Of a stretch of DNA of 64,000 nt, positions 1 to 11,594 are shown in pieces; the first letter of the stretch is position 1, and each line of letters starts with the position of its first letter. A program made the position numbers and the translations under genes. The stretch spans positions 98,316,162-98,380,161 of the forward strand of contig NC_134397.1 in assembly GCF_050003625.1 (NCBI RefSeq), in the 5' to 3' direction. Source of the DNA: Haematobia irritans. Its lineage: Eukaryota; Arthropoda; Insecta; Diptera; Muscidae. The notes under the pieces are model-generated. The model did no database searches and had not been told where the DNA came from. It saw nothing but the letters and a program-made list of their open reading frames with translations.

Positions 1-78
1 GCTGTAATTTTTCCCTTCGGAAATTTCGATAAAATGTTGAAAGATATCTGGGGGCATAGATAAAAAAAAACAAAAAAC

Positions 79-1590
79 AAAGTATATATGGCCGTAAGTT
101 CGGCCAGGCCGAATCTTATGAAACTTCTACGAAAGAATGTCATCCACAATCGAATTACTTGGGTTGTGGTATCTTAAAACTTCTTAACATCATTTTCTAA
201 ATTGTGAGTTAGTCCATACGTGGTATATATTAGATAAAAAAGTTATGTATAGGTAAGTCTACAAATAATTACGAATCGATATGGACTTTTTGCACGGTAC
301 GCAGAGAGCCAGAATTGAAATATTGGAGTCGCTTATGTGGGGGCTATATACAATTATGAACTTTTATGGACCAATTTTTGTGTGATTAGGGATCGATTTA
401 TCTGAGGGCTATATATAACTATAGACCGATATGGACCTAGTTAGGCATGGTTGTTAACGGCCATATACTAGCATAATGTACCAAATTTCAACTGACTCGG
501 ATGAAATTTGCTCTTCCAAAAGGCTGCAAAACCAAATCTCGGGATCGGTTTATATGGGGGCTATATATGATTATGGACTGATATGGACCACTTTCGGCAT
601 AGTTTTTAAATATCATATACTACCACCACGTATCAAATTTCAACCAGATCGGATGAATTTTGCTTCTCCATAAGGCACCGGAGGTCAAATCTGGGGATCG
701 GTTTATATGGGAACTATATATAATTATGGACTGATATGAACCAATTCCTGCATGGTTATTGGATACAATATTCTAACATCACGTACCAAATTTCAATCGA
801 ATCGGATGAATTTTGCTCTTCCAAGGGGTTCCGGAGGTGAAGTCTGGGGATCGGTTTATATGGGGCCTATATATAATTATGGACCGATGTTGACCAATTT
901 TTGCATGGGTGTTTGAGGCCATATATTGACAACAGGTACCAAATTTGAACTGAATCAGATGAATTTTGGTCTTCAAAGAGGCTTCGGAGGTCAAATCTGG
1001 TGATCGGTTTATATGGGGGCTATATATAATTATGGACCGATGTTGACCAATTTTTGCATGGTCATTAGATACCATATACTTACACCATGTACCAAATTTC
1101 AGCCGGATCGGATGAAATTTGCTTCTCTTAGAGGCTCTGCAAGCCAAATCTGGGGATGGGTTTATTTGTGGGCTATATATAATTATGAACCGATGTGGAC
1201 CAATTTTTGCATGGTTGTTAGATACCATATACTAACACCATGTACCAAATTTCAGCCGGATCGGATAAAATTTGCTTCTCTTAGAGGATTTGGGGGGTCC
1301 GTTTATATGAGGGCTATACGTAAAAGTGGACCGATATGGCCCATTTGCAATACCATCCGACCTACATCAATAACAACTACCTGTGCCAAGTTTTAAGTCG
1401 ATTGCTTGTTTCGTTCGGAAGTTAGCGTGATTTCAACAGACGGACGGACGGACTGACATGCTCAGATCGACTCAGAATTTCACCACGACCCAGAATATAT
1501 ATACTTTGTGGGGCCTTAGAGCAATATTTCGATGTGTTACAAACGTAATGACAAAGTTAATATACCCCCATCCTATGGTGGAGGGTATAA
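79..1590 (+). mobile_element. F1 element copy a (Helentron/mini-me-like, minisatellite-bearing)
   Basis: The copy starts with the family 5' module, a GC-rich hairpin (palindrome TTCGGCCAGGCCGAA just inside the end), and closes with the 3' module ending in a hairpin (CCATCCTATGGTGGAGGG) and GGGTATAA. Between them lie about seven copies of a 153-bp unit beginning GGATCGGTTTATATGGG. The 3' module carries a short GGAC run (near 1438) and a short TA run (near 1497). Long ORFs on both strands across this copy are a by-product of the period being a multiple of three. The class (Helentron-type) is inferred from structure and from a nested copy lacking a TSD; no transposase is encoded. Confidence 0.8.
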
Positions 1591-1644
1591 AAATGGGAGC
1601 ACATTTTTAATTCAATCTTCTCTTATAAACTAAACTTAAAGAAT

Positions 1645-1880
1645 AAAGGTGGGTATTAAGTTCGAGTTTAGCCGCTAAAAACGCCATTTTTTCACGACTA
1701 CTTTTCTTTAATCATCCATTTTAAGGAATACAAACTTTGTGAACATTTGCTTTGGGCTTTTCCCCATCAAGTTATAATAAAATTTGCAACAAATATGTAT
1801 AATTTCATGCATTTTTCTTACTGATTTAGTTTTCACTTTAGCGATTTTAGCGGCTAAACTCGAACTTAATACTCACCTTA
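1645..1880. mobile_element. Short TIR MITE, about 236 bp
   Basis: The two ends are near-perfect inverted repeats of about 30 bp, each reading GTATTAAGTTCGAGTTTAGC just inside an AGGTG start. The interior is AT-rich with no coding capacity. Flanks are compatible with a TA target but not clean. A weaker relative of the same TIR (ATTAAGTTCG) is seen inside the D element around 26875-27105. Confidence 0.75.
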
Positions 1881-2518
1881 AGACAAAATAGGTTTAATGC
1901 AGATCTTATAGATAATACTTATCGCACCTGTTAAACAAAAGGGTAGTAACTCAAAATTTTTATTTTTCAAGAGCCAAAAACTGTAGTAAAAAAGTGTTAA
2001 CTGTGAAGACATGAAAAGAGACATAACGGCATTTTTGAATGAACGAATAGTAAAAATTGGGAAAATTTTACAGTGTGTATCGTGTTTTAATGAAATGTGA
2101 AAATTTCAACATTTTAAGTTACTACGCTTTCTCTCTCTGGGTGAAGTTGAGTTAAAAGTAATTAATACTCAAAAATCACCTTATTGAGAATAAAAAGGAT
2201 AAATAACTAAACGTAGTCTTTTCTATTGAAATATTATTTCAAAAGTATATTTAACTGGAAATATTATTGAATAGCTTGTAACTGGACATGACATAGAAAA
2301 TCTGGAAATTCCAGCCCATTCCAGTCCAGTCACTTTACGAAACGTAAATAAATAGGATTTAAAGCCTATTTTGTAGTAACAAAAGTTCATTTTTATAAAA
2401 GCTTTCATTTTATTAACATTTTTGGCAGACAATTTGAAATTATAACTGCCGATGCCTTTATAAAGAATTTATCAAAACAGCGCTTCGACCGCAACGTCGG
2501 TAATACCAATGCTGCAGG
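1881..2518. other. Unclassified AT-rich DNA, no gene seen
   Basis: No convincing ORF, repeat terminus or RNA gene is seen here. The short minus-strand ORF at 2223-2432 has no recognisable motif. Confidence 0.4.
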
Positions 2519-2750
2519 CATTGTGCGACATCTATACGGTTTGCAGAAGAGAAATTTGCGTCCTCTTGTATTTTTATTCTCTCTGGTGCGAAGCCTAATA
2601 AAAAATACAGCTGTTGCTAGAATTCAAACCGAATCATTGTGCGACATCTATACGGTTTGCAGAAGAGAAATTTTCGTCCTCTTATATTTTTATTCTCTCT
2701 GGAGCGAAGCCTAATAAAAAATACAGCTGTTGCAAGCATTCAAAACGAAC
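2519..2750. repeat. Two-copy tandem duplication, about 116-bp unit
   Basis: A unit beginning CATTGTGCGACATCTATACG occurs at 2519 and again at 2635 with only a few substitutions. It is AT-rich and its short ORFs (for example 2523-2714) have no known domain. Likely a local tandem duplication in an old repeat. Confidence 0.8.
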
Positions 2751-2829
2751 GAACTACCACAACGCATTTTTGGTGAATACGCTCTTGGATAGATGATCGA
2801 ATATCCACTTCTTTTTCGAAAAATTTTGT

Positions 2830-3565
2830 TCAGGGATAAAGCTCATTTTTGGCTCAATGGGTACGTAACTAAGCAGAATTGTCAATTTTAGAGTGAATAT
2901 CAGTCATTGAATTGCAAATTGAAATCCCTACCAATGCATCCAGCAAAGATCATAGTTCGGTGCAGTTTACGGGCTGTTGGCATCATTGGACCGTACTTGT
3001 GAGATGGTCAGAGCTTGACTTGCATTACATGTGATTTCAACAAGACGGTGCAACATACAGGGTTAGGTTAGGCTAGGTGGCAGCCCGATGTATCAGACTC
3101 ACTTAGACATTCAGTCCATTGTGATACTACAGTGGTGAACTTCTGTTTTATCACTGAGTGCTGCCCGATTCCATATTAAGCTCAATGACAAGGGACCTCC
3201 TTTTTATAGCCAAGTCTAAACGGCGTTCCATATTGCAGTGAAACCACTTAGAGAAGCTTTGAAACACTCATAAATGTCACCAGCATTACTGAGGTGGGAT
3301 AAGGTAACAATGCAACATGTAATAATAGAGTTATTGAGAGACAAGTTCGGTGAACATTTTGTTACACGTTCGGGACCGGTCAATTGGCCGCCTAGATCGC
3401 ACGATTTAACGTGGGGCTATGTTAAACCTCATATTTTCAATTGACGCATTGGAAGATAACTTTGAAACATTTATTTGTGAGATACCGGCCGTTATGTTGC
3501 AAAAAATATGCCAAAATAGGACTGAGCAGATGTACCACTTGAGGCTTAGTCGCGGTCAAAATTTG
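2830..3565 (+). pseudogene. Tc1/mariner-group transposase relic, insect DD-transposase family
   Basis: Translation with frameshifts recovers the C-terminal half of a common insect transposase. It shows an AHFWLNGYV-like block near 2840, a WFQQDGA-like block near 3030 (here beginning with a stop), SGPVNWPPRS near 3370, a WGYVK block near 3413, then the conserved C-terminal segment ending LHE near 3570. The block between PPRS and WGYVK is shortened, and the gene is split by a SINE at 3057-3310. There is no intact frame. Assignment is from memory of the family in flies and ants; the exact clade is not determined. Confidence 0.7.
3057..3310 (-). mobile_element. SINE-like element whose 3' tail matches the window's LINE
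   Basis: Read on the minus strand, the element starts at about 3310 (TTACCTTATCCCACCTCAG) and ends at 3057 with a TAGCCTAACC-type tail. It is flanked by an 8-bp duplication TGCAACAT (3049-3056 and 3311-3318). The last ~80 bp (ATCACAATGGACTGAAT, CGGGCTGCCACC, TAACC repeats) match the last ~80 bp of the LINE ending at 18034, while the rest does not. That is the classical SINE-LINE shared-tail pattern. No tRNA-like head is present, so this copy is probably 5'-truncated. Confidence 0.7.
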
Positions 3566-3675
3566 CATGAATAATTTTCAAACATTAAATTATATACTAA
3601 CGATTCAAACAGATTTTATGCATTTTTCTGAATTGTATGTGTTTTTTAGCTCTTAAAAATAACCCTTTATATGAA

Positions 3676-4003
3676 TTGTTTATTTTGCCATCCACAATTG
3701 AAATACTGGGATTGTGGTAATAGTTGATGACGGCAAATTGTAGTTTTATGTTTTAACGTTGTATTCTAAATGGTAAGTTAGTCAATATGGAGACTATGTT
3801 AGATCCCAAAAGACGGATCGGTTTATATACAGGCGTCTACAAATAATTATGTGTCGTTATGAACCAATTTTCGCATGACAATTAGAGGACCAAGTTTCAA
3901 CCGGATGGGATGTCAAATCTGGGGATCGATTTATATGGGGGCCTATGTATAAATTTATGAGCCGATATGGATCATTATATGCATGGTTGTTATTTGGTGT
4001 GTG
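3676..4003 (+). mobile_element. Diverged F1 fragment
   Basis: Contains about two degraded copies of the 153-bp F1 unit (GATCGGTTTATAT, CAACCGGATGGGATG, TTATATGGGGGCCTATG), more divergent than all other copies in the window. The 5' hairpin module and 3' module are absent. It abuts the start of the large E element. Confidence 0.65.
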
Positions 4004-4873
4004 GCGATCCTAACTACAAGCAAAAAATTATTACCGGAATTTTTTTCAATTAATCACTTAATTGAATTTGGAAAAGGATTCAATTAATGTGTTAATTGAT
4101 TCAATTAATTATTTAATCAAATCCGAATAAAAACCAATTAAAAAATTATTGATATTTGCTACGTTTCCAATTAAAATATTAATTGATTCAATCAAATTGT
4201 TAATCAATTCAGAAATAATATTCAATTACAAACGTGATTGAAAATTTTTCCGTTTCCAATTACACATGTGATTGATCCCATCACATTTGTGATTGAAATT
4301 GAATAATTTTGAGCAATAGAAAGAGCGAAAAGAGAACAAGAGAATGGGTATTTATTCAACAATGTATGATGGAGAGATCAGTCTGTTGAAGTAACTCGTA
4401 ACGACCGGTGGGGTTTTTGTTTTTCGCGTAAATTGAAAAACATGATTGGCGTGACTGTCTGCTGCATTCAAAATGTGTACATAAATATTTTGAACGCAAC
4501 AACAAATCATAGCAAAGGGTTGAAATAAATAAAGTGTGCAACAACAAATGGCCACGTGGTAAAGGTGTGAACAAATATATGACAGAACGCATTTGAAATT
4601 ACCTGTGTTTTGTGGTATTGTAAAAATGGGAAACAATCTACGTTTATTGAAGGTAAGGAATTGTGAAATGTGAAACCTGTTTACATTAAACGGACTAAAA
4701 TAATATATTTTTTATTCATTTCTTTTAGTGACCAATTTTATTTCGTGAAATTGACCAATCAGTCCCATCAACTCCATAATTTTATCAAATATATATGAAT
4801 ATAAGAATATGTTTGCAATCAAAAGGTGGGTACCGTATTGATCTTTGAAAATTACAAAAAAATTTCATTCCTA

Positions 4874-6853
4874 CACACAAAAAATTATCACCAAAATTTT
4901 TTCAATTAAACACTTAATTGAATTTGGAAACGGATTCAATTAATTATTTAATCAAATCCGAATAAAAACCAATTAAAAAAATGATTGATATTTGTTACGT
5001 TTCCAATTAAAATATTAATTGATTCAATCAATTTGTTAATCAATTCGGAAATAATTTTCAATTACAAACGTGATTGAAAAATTTTCCGTTTCCAATTACA
5101 CATGCGATTGATCCAATCACCTTTGTGATTGAAATTGAATAATTTTGAGCGATGGAAAGAGCGAAAAGAGAACAAGAGAACGGGTATTTATTCAACAATG
5201 TATAATGGAGAGATCAATCTGTGGAAGTAACTCGTAACGAACGGTCGGGTTTTTGTTTTTCGCGTAAATTGAAAAACATTATTGGCGACATTATGTCTGC
5301 TGCATTAAAAATGTGTGCATAAATATTTTGAACGCAACAACAAATCATAGCAAAGGGTTGAAATAAATAAAGTGTGCAACAACAAATGGTCACGTGGTAA
5401 AGGTTTGAAAAAATATATGAAAGAACGCATTTGAAATTAGCTGTGTTTGTGTTTTGTGGTATTGTAAAAATGGAAAACAATCTACTTTTATTGAAGGTAA
5501 GAAATTGTGAAATGTGAATACCGTTTTCCATTGAAGTCTGTTTACATTAACCGGACTAAAATAATATATTTTTTATTCATATCTTTTAGTGACCAATTTT
5601 ATTTCGTAAAAATGACCAATCAATCCCATCAACTCCATCATTTTATCAAATATATAAGAATATAAGAATATGTTTGTAATCAAAAGGTGGGTACCGTATT
5701 GATCTTTTAAAATTATAAATTTCTTCCTTAAAAACAAGAGCGGTATGAGTTTTTTGGAAGATTCACCTTGAAGTTGCGAAGTAGCGTTGGCATTAAATTG
5801 CATTTTTGTTTTACCTGCCTTTTTCAGTTTGAACCCAAGTAGAGAGCAGTATATCTGATATATAAACTAATGAGCTGAATTATGTAATGGTAAAAAGTTC
5901 TTTCTTTCTATTTATATTTTTTCTATTTCCAGAACTTGCAAAGCATCATCAATATAATACCAAATATTACATTCCTTTCCCATTATTTTTGTCTTTGATT
6001 GGTTCAAATTTTAATAGACGATTTCAATGTGTGGAAATTTTGGAAAGCAATTGTTACTAAAATTAAATTACCGAGCTCCTTAATACACCTTTTTATGCTA
6101 AAAGACTACAACTGCAAAAGAAGATTATAAATCTGCAACCTGGAACTAAGAACTGAACTTGATATTCTATGCAGGTAATGTTTACCAAAATTAACTTTTA
6201 ATTGAACAAAATTAATTTCTAATTATTCTGTTTGCTTTCAGAAAAACTAACTTAGCTTACAGGCTGCTGATTTATTGGAAATCTAGGCGCATCTACAATT
6301 AGAAGGAACATGCTGACATGGTTATTATGATAAGGAAGATAGTTTATAAGGGATATAGTTTATTTTTTCACCCTATGGTTGTTATTGATAGTATGTTAGA
6401 ACAAAACATACAAGAACCAAATTTATTTGTCTATTGGATAATTAAAAAAATAAAATATTGAATATGTTTTATAAGAAATACATGTGTTCTTTTTGGGGGC
6501 GCAATATATAAATTATTTGATTGAAATTTATAGCCAATTTCAATTAATTATTTAATTGAATGAATCAAATAGTTGATTGATTTTTGTGGCGATATTAATT
6601 AAAATTTTAATTGATTCAATTAAAACTGTGATTGAATTTTATGTTAAAAATCAATCAAGTTTTTAATTGATTCAATCACACAATTAATTGATTCCGTGAC
6701 AAAAGTCAATTAAATTTTTAATTGAAAATCGTGTTGGTTTTCAATCAAAATGGGTGATTGATACTATCATTTTCGTGATTGAAGACATTTCAATTAAAAA
6801 AATGATTGAATCCGCTATTTTCGTGATTGAAATCAAAAAAAAAATTTTGTGTG
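4874..6853 (+). mobile_element. E element, inner copy, with TA target duplication
   Basis: Starts CACACAAAAAATTATCACC and ends AAATTTTGTGTG, flanked by TA on both sides (4872-4873 and 6854-6855). The host E sequence resumes correctly after the second TA, matching the uninterrupted copy near 57170, so the TSD is read directly. TA duplication plus inverted CACACAAAA ends point to Tc1/mariner-type transposition. At 1980 bp this is the most complete E in the window. The interior has splice-like signals (GTAAG after 5496, TTTTAG near 5589, CAG/GTAATG near 6174) but no long ORF. Confidence 0.85.
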
Positions 6854-7168
6854 TAGTTATCTTAAAACCAAGAGGGTATGGGTTTGTTGGAAGATTCGCC
6901 TTGAAGTTGCGAAGTAGCGTTGGCATTAAATTCCATTTTTGTTTTACTTGCTTTTTTCAGTTTGAACCCAAGTAGAGAGCAGTACATCTGATATTAAACT
7001 AATGAGCTGAATTATGTAATGGTAAAAAGTTCTTTCTTTTGGATTTAAAAATATGAAAAATATCCGAAAACTATAAAAATATGTATTTTCCATTTATATT
7101 TTTTCTATTTCCAAAATTTGCAAAGTATCATCAATATAATACCAAATATTACATTGTTTTGTTATTAT

Positions 7169-8378
7169 TATACCCTCCACCATAGGATGGGGGTATATTA
7201 ACTTTGCCACTCCGTTTGTAACACATCGAAATATTGCTCTAAGACCCCATAAAGTATATATATTCTGGGTCGTGGTGAAATTCTGAGTCGATCTGAGCAT
7301 GTCCGTCCGTCCGTCTGTTGAAATAACGCTAACTTCCGAACGAAACAAGTTATCGACTTGAAACTTGGCACAAGTAGTTGTTATTGATGTAGGTCGGATG
7401 GTATTGCAAATGGGCCATATCGGTCCACTTTTACGTATAGCCCCGATATAAACGGACCCCCGAATTTGGCTTGTGATTGCTCTAAGAGTAGCAAATTTAA
7501 TCCGATCCGGCTGAAATTTGGTACATGGGGTTAGTATATGGTTTCTAACAACCACACAAAAATTGGTCCATATCGGTCCACTTTTACGTATAGCCCCCAT
7601 ATAAACAGACCCCCAAATTTGGCTTGCGATTGCTCTAAGAGAAGCAAATTTCATCCGATCCGGCTGAAATTTGGTACATGATGTTAATATATGGTCTCTA
7701 ACAACCATGCAAAAATTGGTCCATATCGGTCCATAATTATATATAGCCCCATATAAACCGATCCCCAGATTTGAACTCCGGGGCCTCTTAGAGGAGCAAA
7801 ATTCATCCGGTTGAAATTTGCAGCGTGGTGTTAATATATGGCTGCTAATAACCATGCCAAAATTGGTCCATATCGGTCTATAGTTATATATAGCCGATCC
7901 CCAATCACACAAAAATTGGTCCATATCGGTTCATAATCATGCTTGCCACTCGAGCAAAAATAATCTAGCAAAATTTGTCGAAATTTTATTCCTATAGAAA
8001 ATTTTGTCAAATTTTATTTCTATAGAAAATGTTGGCAAAATTTTATTTCTGTAGAAAATGTTGTCAACATTTTAATTCTATTGAGAATGTTGTCAAAATT
8101 TTAAATCTTTTGAAAATTTAGTAAAAATTTTATTTCTATAGAAAATTTTGTCAAAATGTTATTTCTATAGAAAATTTTGTTAAAATCGTATTTCTATAGA
8201 AAATTTCGTCCAAATTTTACTTCTATAGAAAATGTTGTCAAAATTTTATTTCTATAGAAAATTTTGTCAAACTTAATTATATACGTATTTAATCGGCCAT
8301 TTTAAGTTTAATATATACCACGTATGGACTACGTGGTATATATTCGGCCTGGTCGAACTTACGGCCGTATGTACTTGT
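7169..8378 (-). mobile_element. F1 element copy b, nested in E without a target duplication
   Basis: The 3' module (GGATGGGGGTATATTAAC) is at the left and the 5' hairpin module at the right end (8346-8378). About three to four 153-bp units lie at 7440-7900, and about ten 29-bp units with a TTTCTATAGAAA core lie at 7970-8270. Comparing both flanks with the uninterrupted E at 5940-6010 and 57390-57440 gives the empty site directly. There is no target duplication beyond ambiguous T or A residues, which argues against a cut-and-paste family and for Helitron/Helentron-type integration. Confidence 0.8.
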
Positions 8379-8521
8379 TTTTTACTTTGATTGGTTCAAA
8401 TTTTAATAGACGATGTTAATGTGTGGAAATTTTGGAAAGGAATTGTTACTAAAATTAAATTACCGAGCTCTTTAATACACCTTTTTATGTTAAAAGGCTA
8501 CAACTGCAAAAGAAGATTATA

Positions 8522-9035
8522 CACTGAAAAAACAGTGAACCCTCCAGGAAGAAAACATTTAGTTATTTTTTGAAACTTTTCATATTTTTAGAAAATTTTA
8601 ACTAAATAGTATTACAAACGCTGACATCACGCCGATATCACAAAAATAAGTAAATATTTTTCCAAAAATTCAAGAAAATTTATTAGACATAATTAATTTT
8701 TTTTATTTGTTAAAGAAAATTTTGTAGTTTGAAAGAAAAACATGGAGTTCAAAATTGCACAAATGTCTTTAGTGATATACGAAGTTCATGATGGGCACAT
8801 TTGTAATAAAATTTACAAATTTAAAGGAATAATAAACTATTTTGTGAGAAGTACGAATTTACTAAAACTTTTTACTTCATTTGTGAATAATTTTTTCCCG
8901 TTTTTTCGTTCATTTAAATAACGTACACTAAAAATTATTAGAGTAAAGAAAACTTTCTCCATATATAATAATTCCATGAACTAAAATAAAGTTAAATTGG
9001 CATTAGTGAAATAGAGAGTTCACTTTTTTTGAGTG
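8522..9035. mobile_element. G1 MITE, TA target
   Basis: 514-bp element with inverted ends CACTGAAAAAACAGTGAAC and (reverse) CACTCAAAAAAAGTGAAC. TA is present at both flanks (8520-8521 and 9036-9037). The empty site is seen in E-inner (AGATTATAAATCTGCAAC near 6123), so the TA duplication is directly supported. AT-rich interior, no coding capacity. Confidence 0.85.
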
Positions 9036-9347
9036 TAAATATGCAACTTGGAAATTGATATTCTATGCAGGTAATGTTTAATAAAATTAACTTTTAATTG
9101 AACAAAATTAAATTCGAATTATTCTGTTAACTTTCAGAAAAACTAATTTAGACTGCTGATTTATTGGAAATCAAGGCACACCTAAATATTAGAACGAATA
9201 TGCTGACATCGTTAATATGATAAGGAATATAATAATTTATATAGTTTATTTTTTTAACCCTTTAGTTGTTATTGATCATAATTGTATGTCTAAGTTATGT
9301 TAGAATAAAACACACAAATAACAAAAACAAAATTCTTTAGTCTATAC

Positions 9348-9762
9348 ACTGAAAAAACAGTGAACCAGGAAGAAAAATTTCGGTTAATTTTAGAAAATTT
9401 TGAATATTTGTAGAAAATTGTAACTAAACAGTATTACAAACGTTGGCATCACGCCGATGTCATAAAAATAAGTAAATATTTTTTGACAAATTCAAGAAAA
9501 TTTATTAGACATAACTAACTTTTTTCACTTGTTAAAGAAAATTTTGTAGTTTGAAGGAAAAACTTTGAGTTCAAAATTGCGAATTTAGTTAATCTTTATG
9601 CTTCATTTGAGTATATTTTTTTCCTTGGGCTTAGTTAATTTAACTAACGTACACAAAAAATTATTAGAGTAAAGAAAACTTTCTCCAAACATAATAATTC
9701 TATGAACTAAAATAAAGTTAAATTGGCTTTAGTGAAATAGAGAGTTCACTTTTTTTTGAGTG
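9348..9762. mobile_element. G2 MITE, TA target
   Basis: 415-bp sister of G1 with the same CACTGAAAAAACAGTGAAC start and TTTTTTTGAGTG end, flanked by TA (9346-9347 and 9763-9764). It sits in the same outer E copy. Its interior is shorter than that of G1 by an internal deletion. Confidence 0.85.
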
Positions 9763-9787
9763 TAGCATAATTCAGAAAAATAAAATA

Positions 9788-10700
9788 ACAGGTTGGCTGA
9801 TAAGTCCCCGGTCTGACACATAGATGGCGTCGCTAGTATTAAATGCATATTATTTTTATATAGTACCAACCTTCAAATGATTCGCGTCAAAATTTGACTT
9901 CTGTAAGTCATTTAGTTTGTGAGATAGAGCGTCTTTTGTGAAGCAACTTTTGTTATTGTGAAAAAAATGGAAAAAAAGGAATTTCGTGTTTTGATAAAAT
10001 ACTGTTTTCTGAAGGGAAAAAACACGGTGGAACCAAAAACTTGGCTTGATAATGAGTTTCCGGACTCTGCCCCAGGGAAATCAACAATAATTGATTAGTA
10101 TGCAAAATTCAAGCGTGTTGAAATGAGGATGGTGAACGCATTGGACGTCCGAAAGAGGTGGTTACCGACGAAAGCATCAAAAAAATCCATCACTACACTC
10201 CCGAGTCCAATCGACATTCGGCTGAGTGGACAGCGACCGGTGAACCGTCTCCGAAGCGTGGAAAGACTCAAAAGTCCGCTGGCAAATAAATGGCCTCTGT
10301 TTTTTGGGATGCGCATGGAATAATTTTTATCGATTATCTTGAGAAGGGAAAAACCATCAACAGTGACTATTATATGGCGTTATTGGAGCGTTTGAAGGTC
10401 GAAATCGCGGCAAAACGGCCCCATATGAAGAAGAAAAAAGTGTTGTTCCACCAAGACAACGCACCGTGTCACAAGTCATTGCGAACGACGGCAAAAATTC
10501 ATGAATTGGGCTTCGAATTGCTTCCTCACCCAACGTATTCTCCAGATCTGGCCCCCAGCGAATTTTTCTTGTTCTCAGACCTCAAAATGATAATCGCAGG
10601 GAAAAAATTTGGCTGCAATGAAGAGGTGATCGCCGAAACTGAGGCCTATTTTGAGGCAAAACCGAAGGAGTACTACCCAAATGGTAGAAAAAAATTGGAA
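9788..10700 (+). mobile_element. Himar1-like mariner relic, 3' end lost
   Basis: Begins at TA (9786-9787) with ACAGGTTGGCTGATAAGTCC, matching from memory the Himar1 terminal inverted repeat. The transposase reading frame follows. The right end, including the 3' inverted repeat, is missing: at 10700/10701 mariner sequence passes directly into E sequence, with about 17 bp of E also gone. This is a post-insertion deletion across the junction. It is the best taxonomic marker in the window. Confidence 0.85.
9967..10700 (+). pseudogene. Himar1-like mariner transposase, inactivated
   Basis: The start codon is 27 bp after the conserved GTTATTGTG stretch and opens MEKKEFRVLIKYC, an N-terminal HTH segment. 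An in-frame TAG lies at 10096-10098 (Trp position), then a frameshift, then about 100 codons are deleted between IKKIH and HYTPESN, removing the first catalytic aspartate region. A stop (TAA) precedes MASVFWDAHG at 10290. The downstream frame (10290-10730) has HQDNAPCH with the second Asp. After exactly 34 residues, the position normally Asp in APSDFFLF is Glu (GAA, 10560-10562). Mariner transposases cut and paste at TA; this one has lost or altered two of three catalytic residues. Confidence 0.9.
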
Positions 10701-10884
10701 GAAACGCATATTTTCTGTTATTTCAAATAAAACTAAATAAGATATTGGGGGCGCAATATATACATTTTTTGATTGAAATTTATTGCCCATATCAATTAAT
10801 AATTTAATTGGATCAATCAAATACTTGATTGATTTTTGTCGCGAAATTAATTAAATTTTTAATTGATTCAAGAATATTGTAAGA

Positions 10885-11494
10885 TAGGGATCTATAGTAC
10901 AGATCAACAATCGATTTTTCGACTTTTCGATTATTGACTTTTAATCAAAAATTTTCGATTATTTTTACCATTCAAAATTCGATTTTTCGTAATCGAATTT
11001 CATAGAAATAATGATTACACAAAATATTCGATTTTATGAAATCTATTTTGTTTTTGCGAGTTGGAGAGAAATGCAAAAATTAGTGTTCTAGTCAAACATG
11101 TTCATTTCTTTTTTTGAATTTGTTTAATATATTTTTAAAACGTTAAGTATAAAATTTTTAACATGTACGAATCATTTATCATTATTTCACAAAATAAATT
11201 CAAGGAAATTGAAAACACAAAGGATTAATTTAAACCAATTTGATATTTAACTTAATCAAATCAATATTTTTATTCTTATTGGTAATAGAATTCTATAAAT
11301 AAAAATGAAGAAATATCTCGGTATTTTTCAATTAAATTGAAACCAGAAAAAACTAAAATTGAGTTTTGATAGTCAAAATTAAAAATTAGATGAAAATCTA
11401 TAATCGATTTTGCGATTATTTTTAGGATAATAATCGATTTTGATTTTTTTAGATTTTCATGCCAAAATTCGAATAATCGATTTATAGATCCCTA
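10885..11494. mobile_element. hAT-type MITE 1, 8-bp TSD
   Basis: 610-bp element with perfect 12-bp inverted ends TAGGGATCTATA and an exact 8-bp duplication TTGTAAGA (10877-10884, 11495-11502). The YARNG-type start and 8-bp TSD are hAT hallmarks. The interior is AT-rich with many ATCGATT/AATCGAT motifs and no ORF. It sits in the 5' UTR of LINE1. Confidence 0.85.
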
Positions 11495-11594
11495 TTGTAA
11501 GACAAACGGAACGGACGTGTTTTTCAATAGCGGATAAACCCATCGTAATAGGTACCTACTAAGAATTTCAAGTGTGGTGGGATATTAAGCCACC

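Noticed and set aside
3060..3080. TTAGG runs (also 32398 and 48495) as telomeric DNA
   Set aside because: They are short and always attached to LINE/SINE 3' ends.
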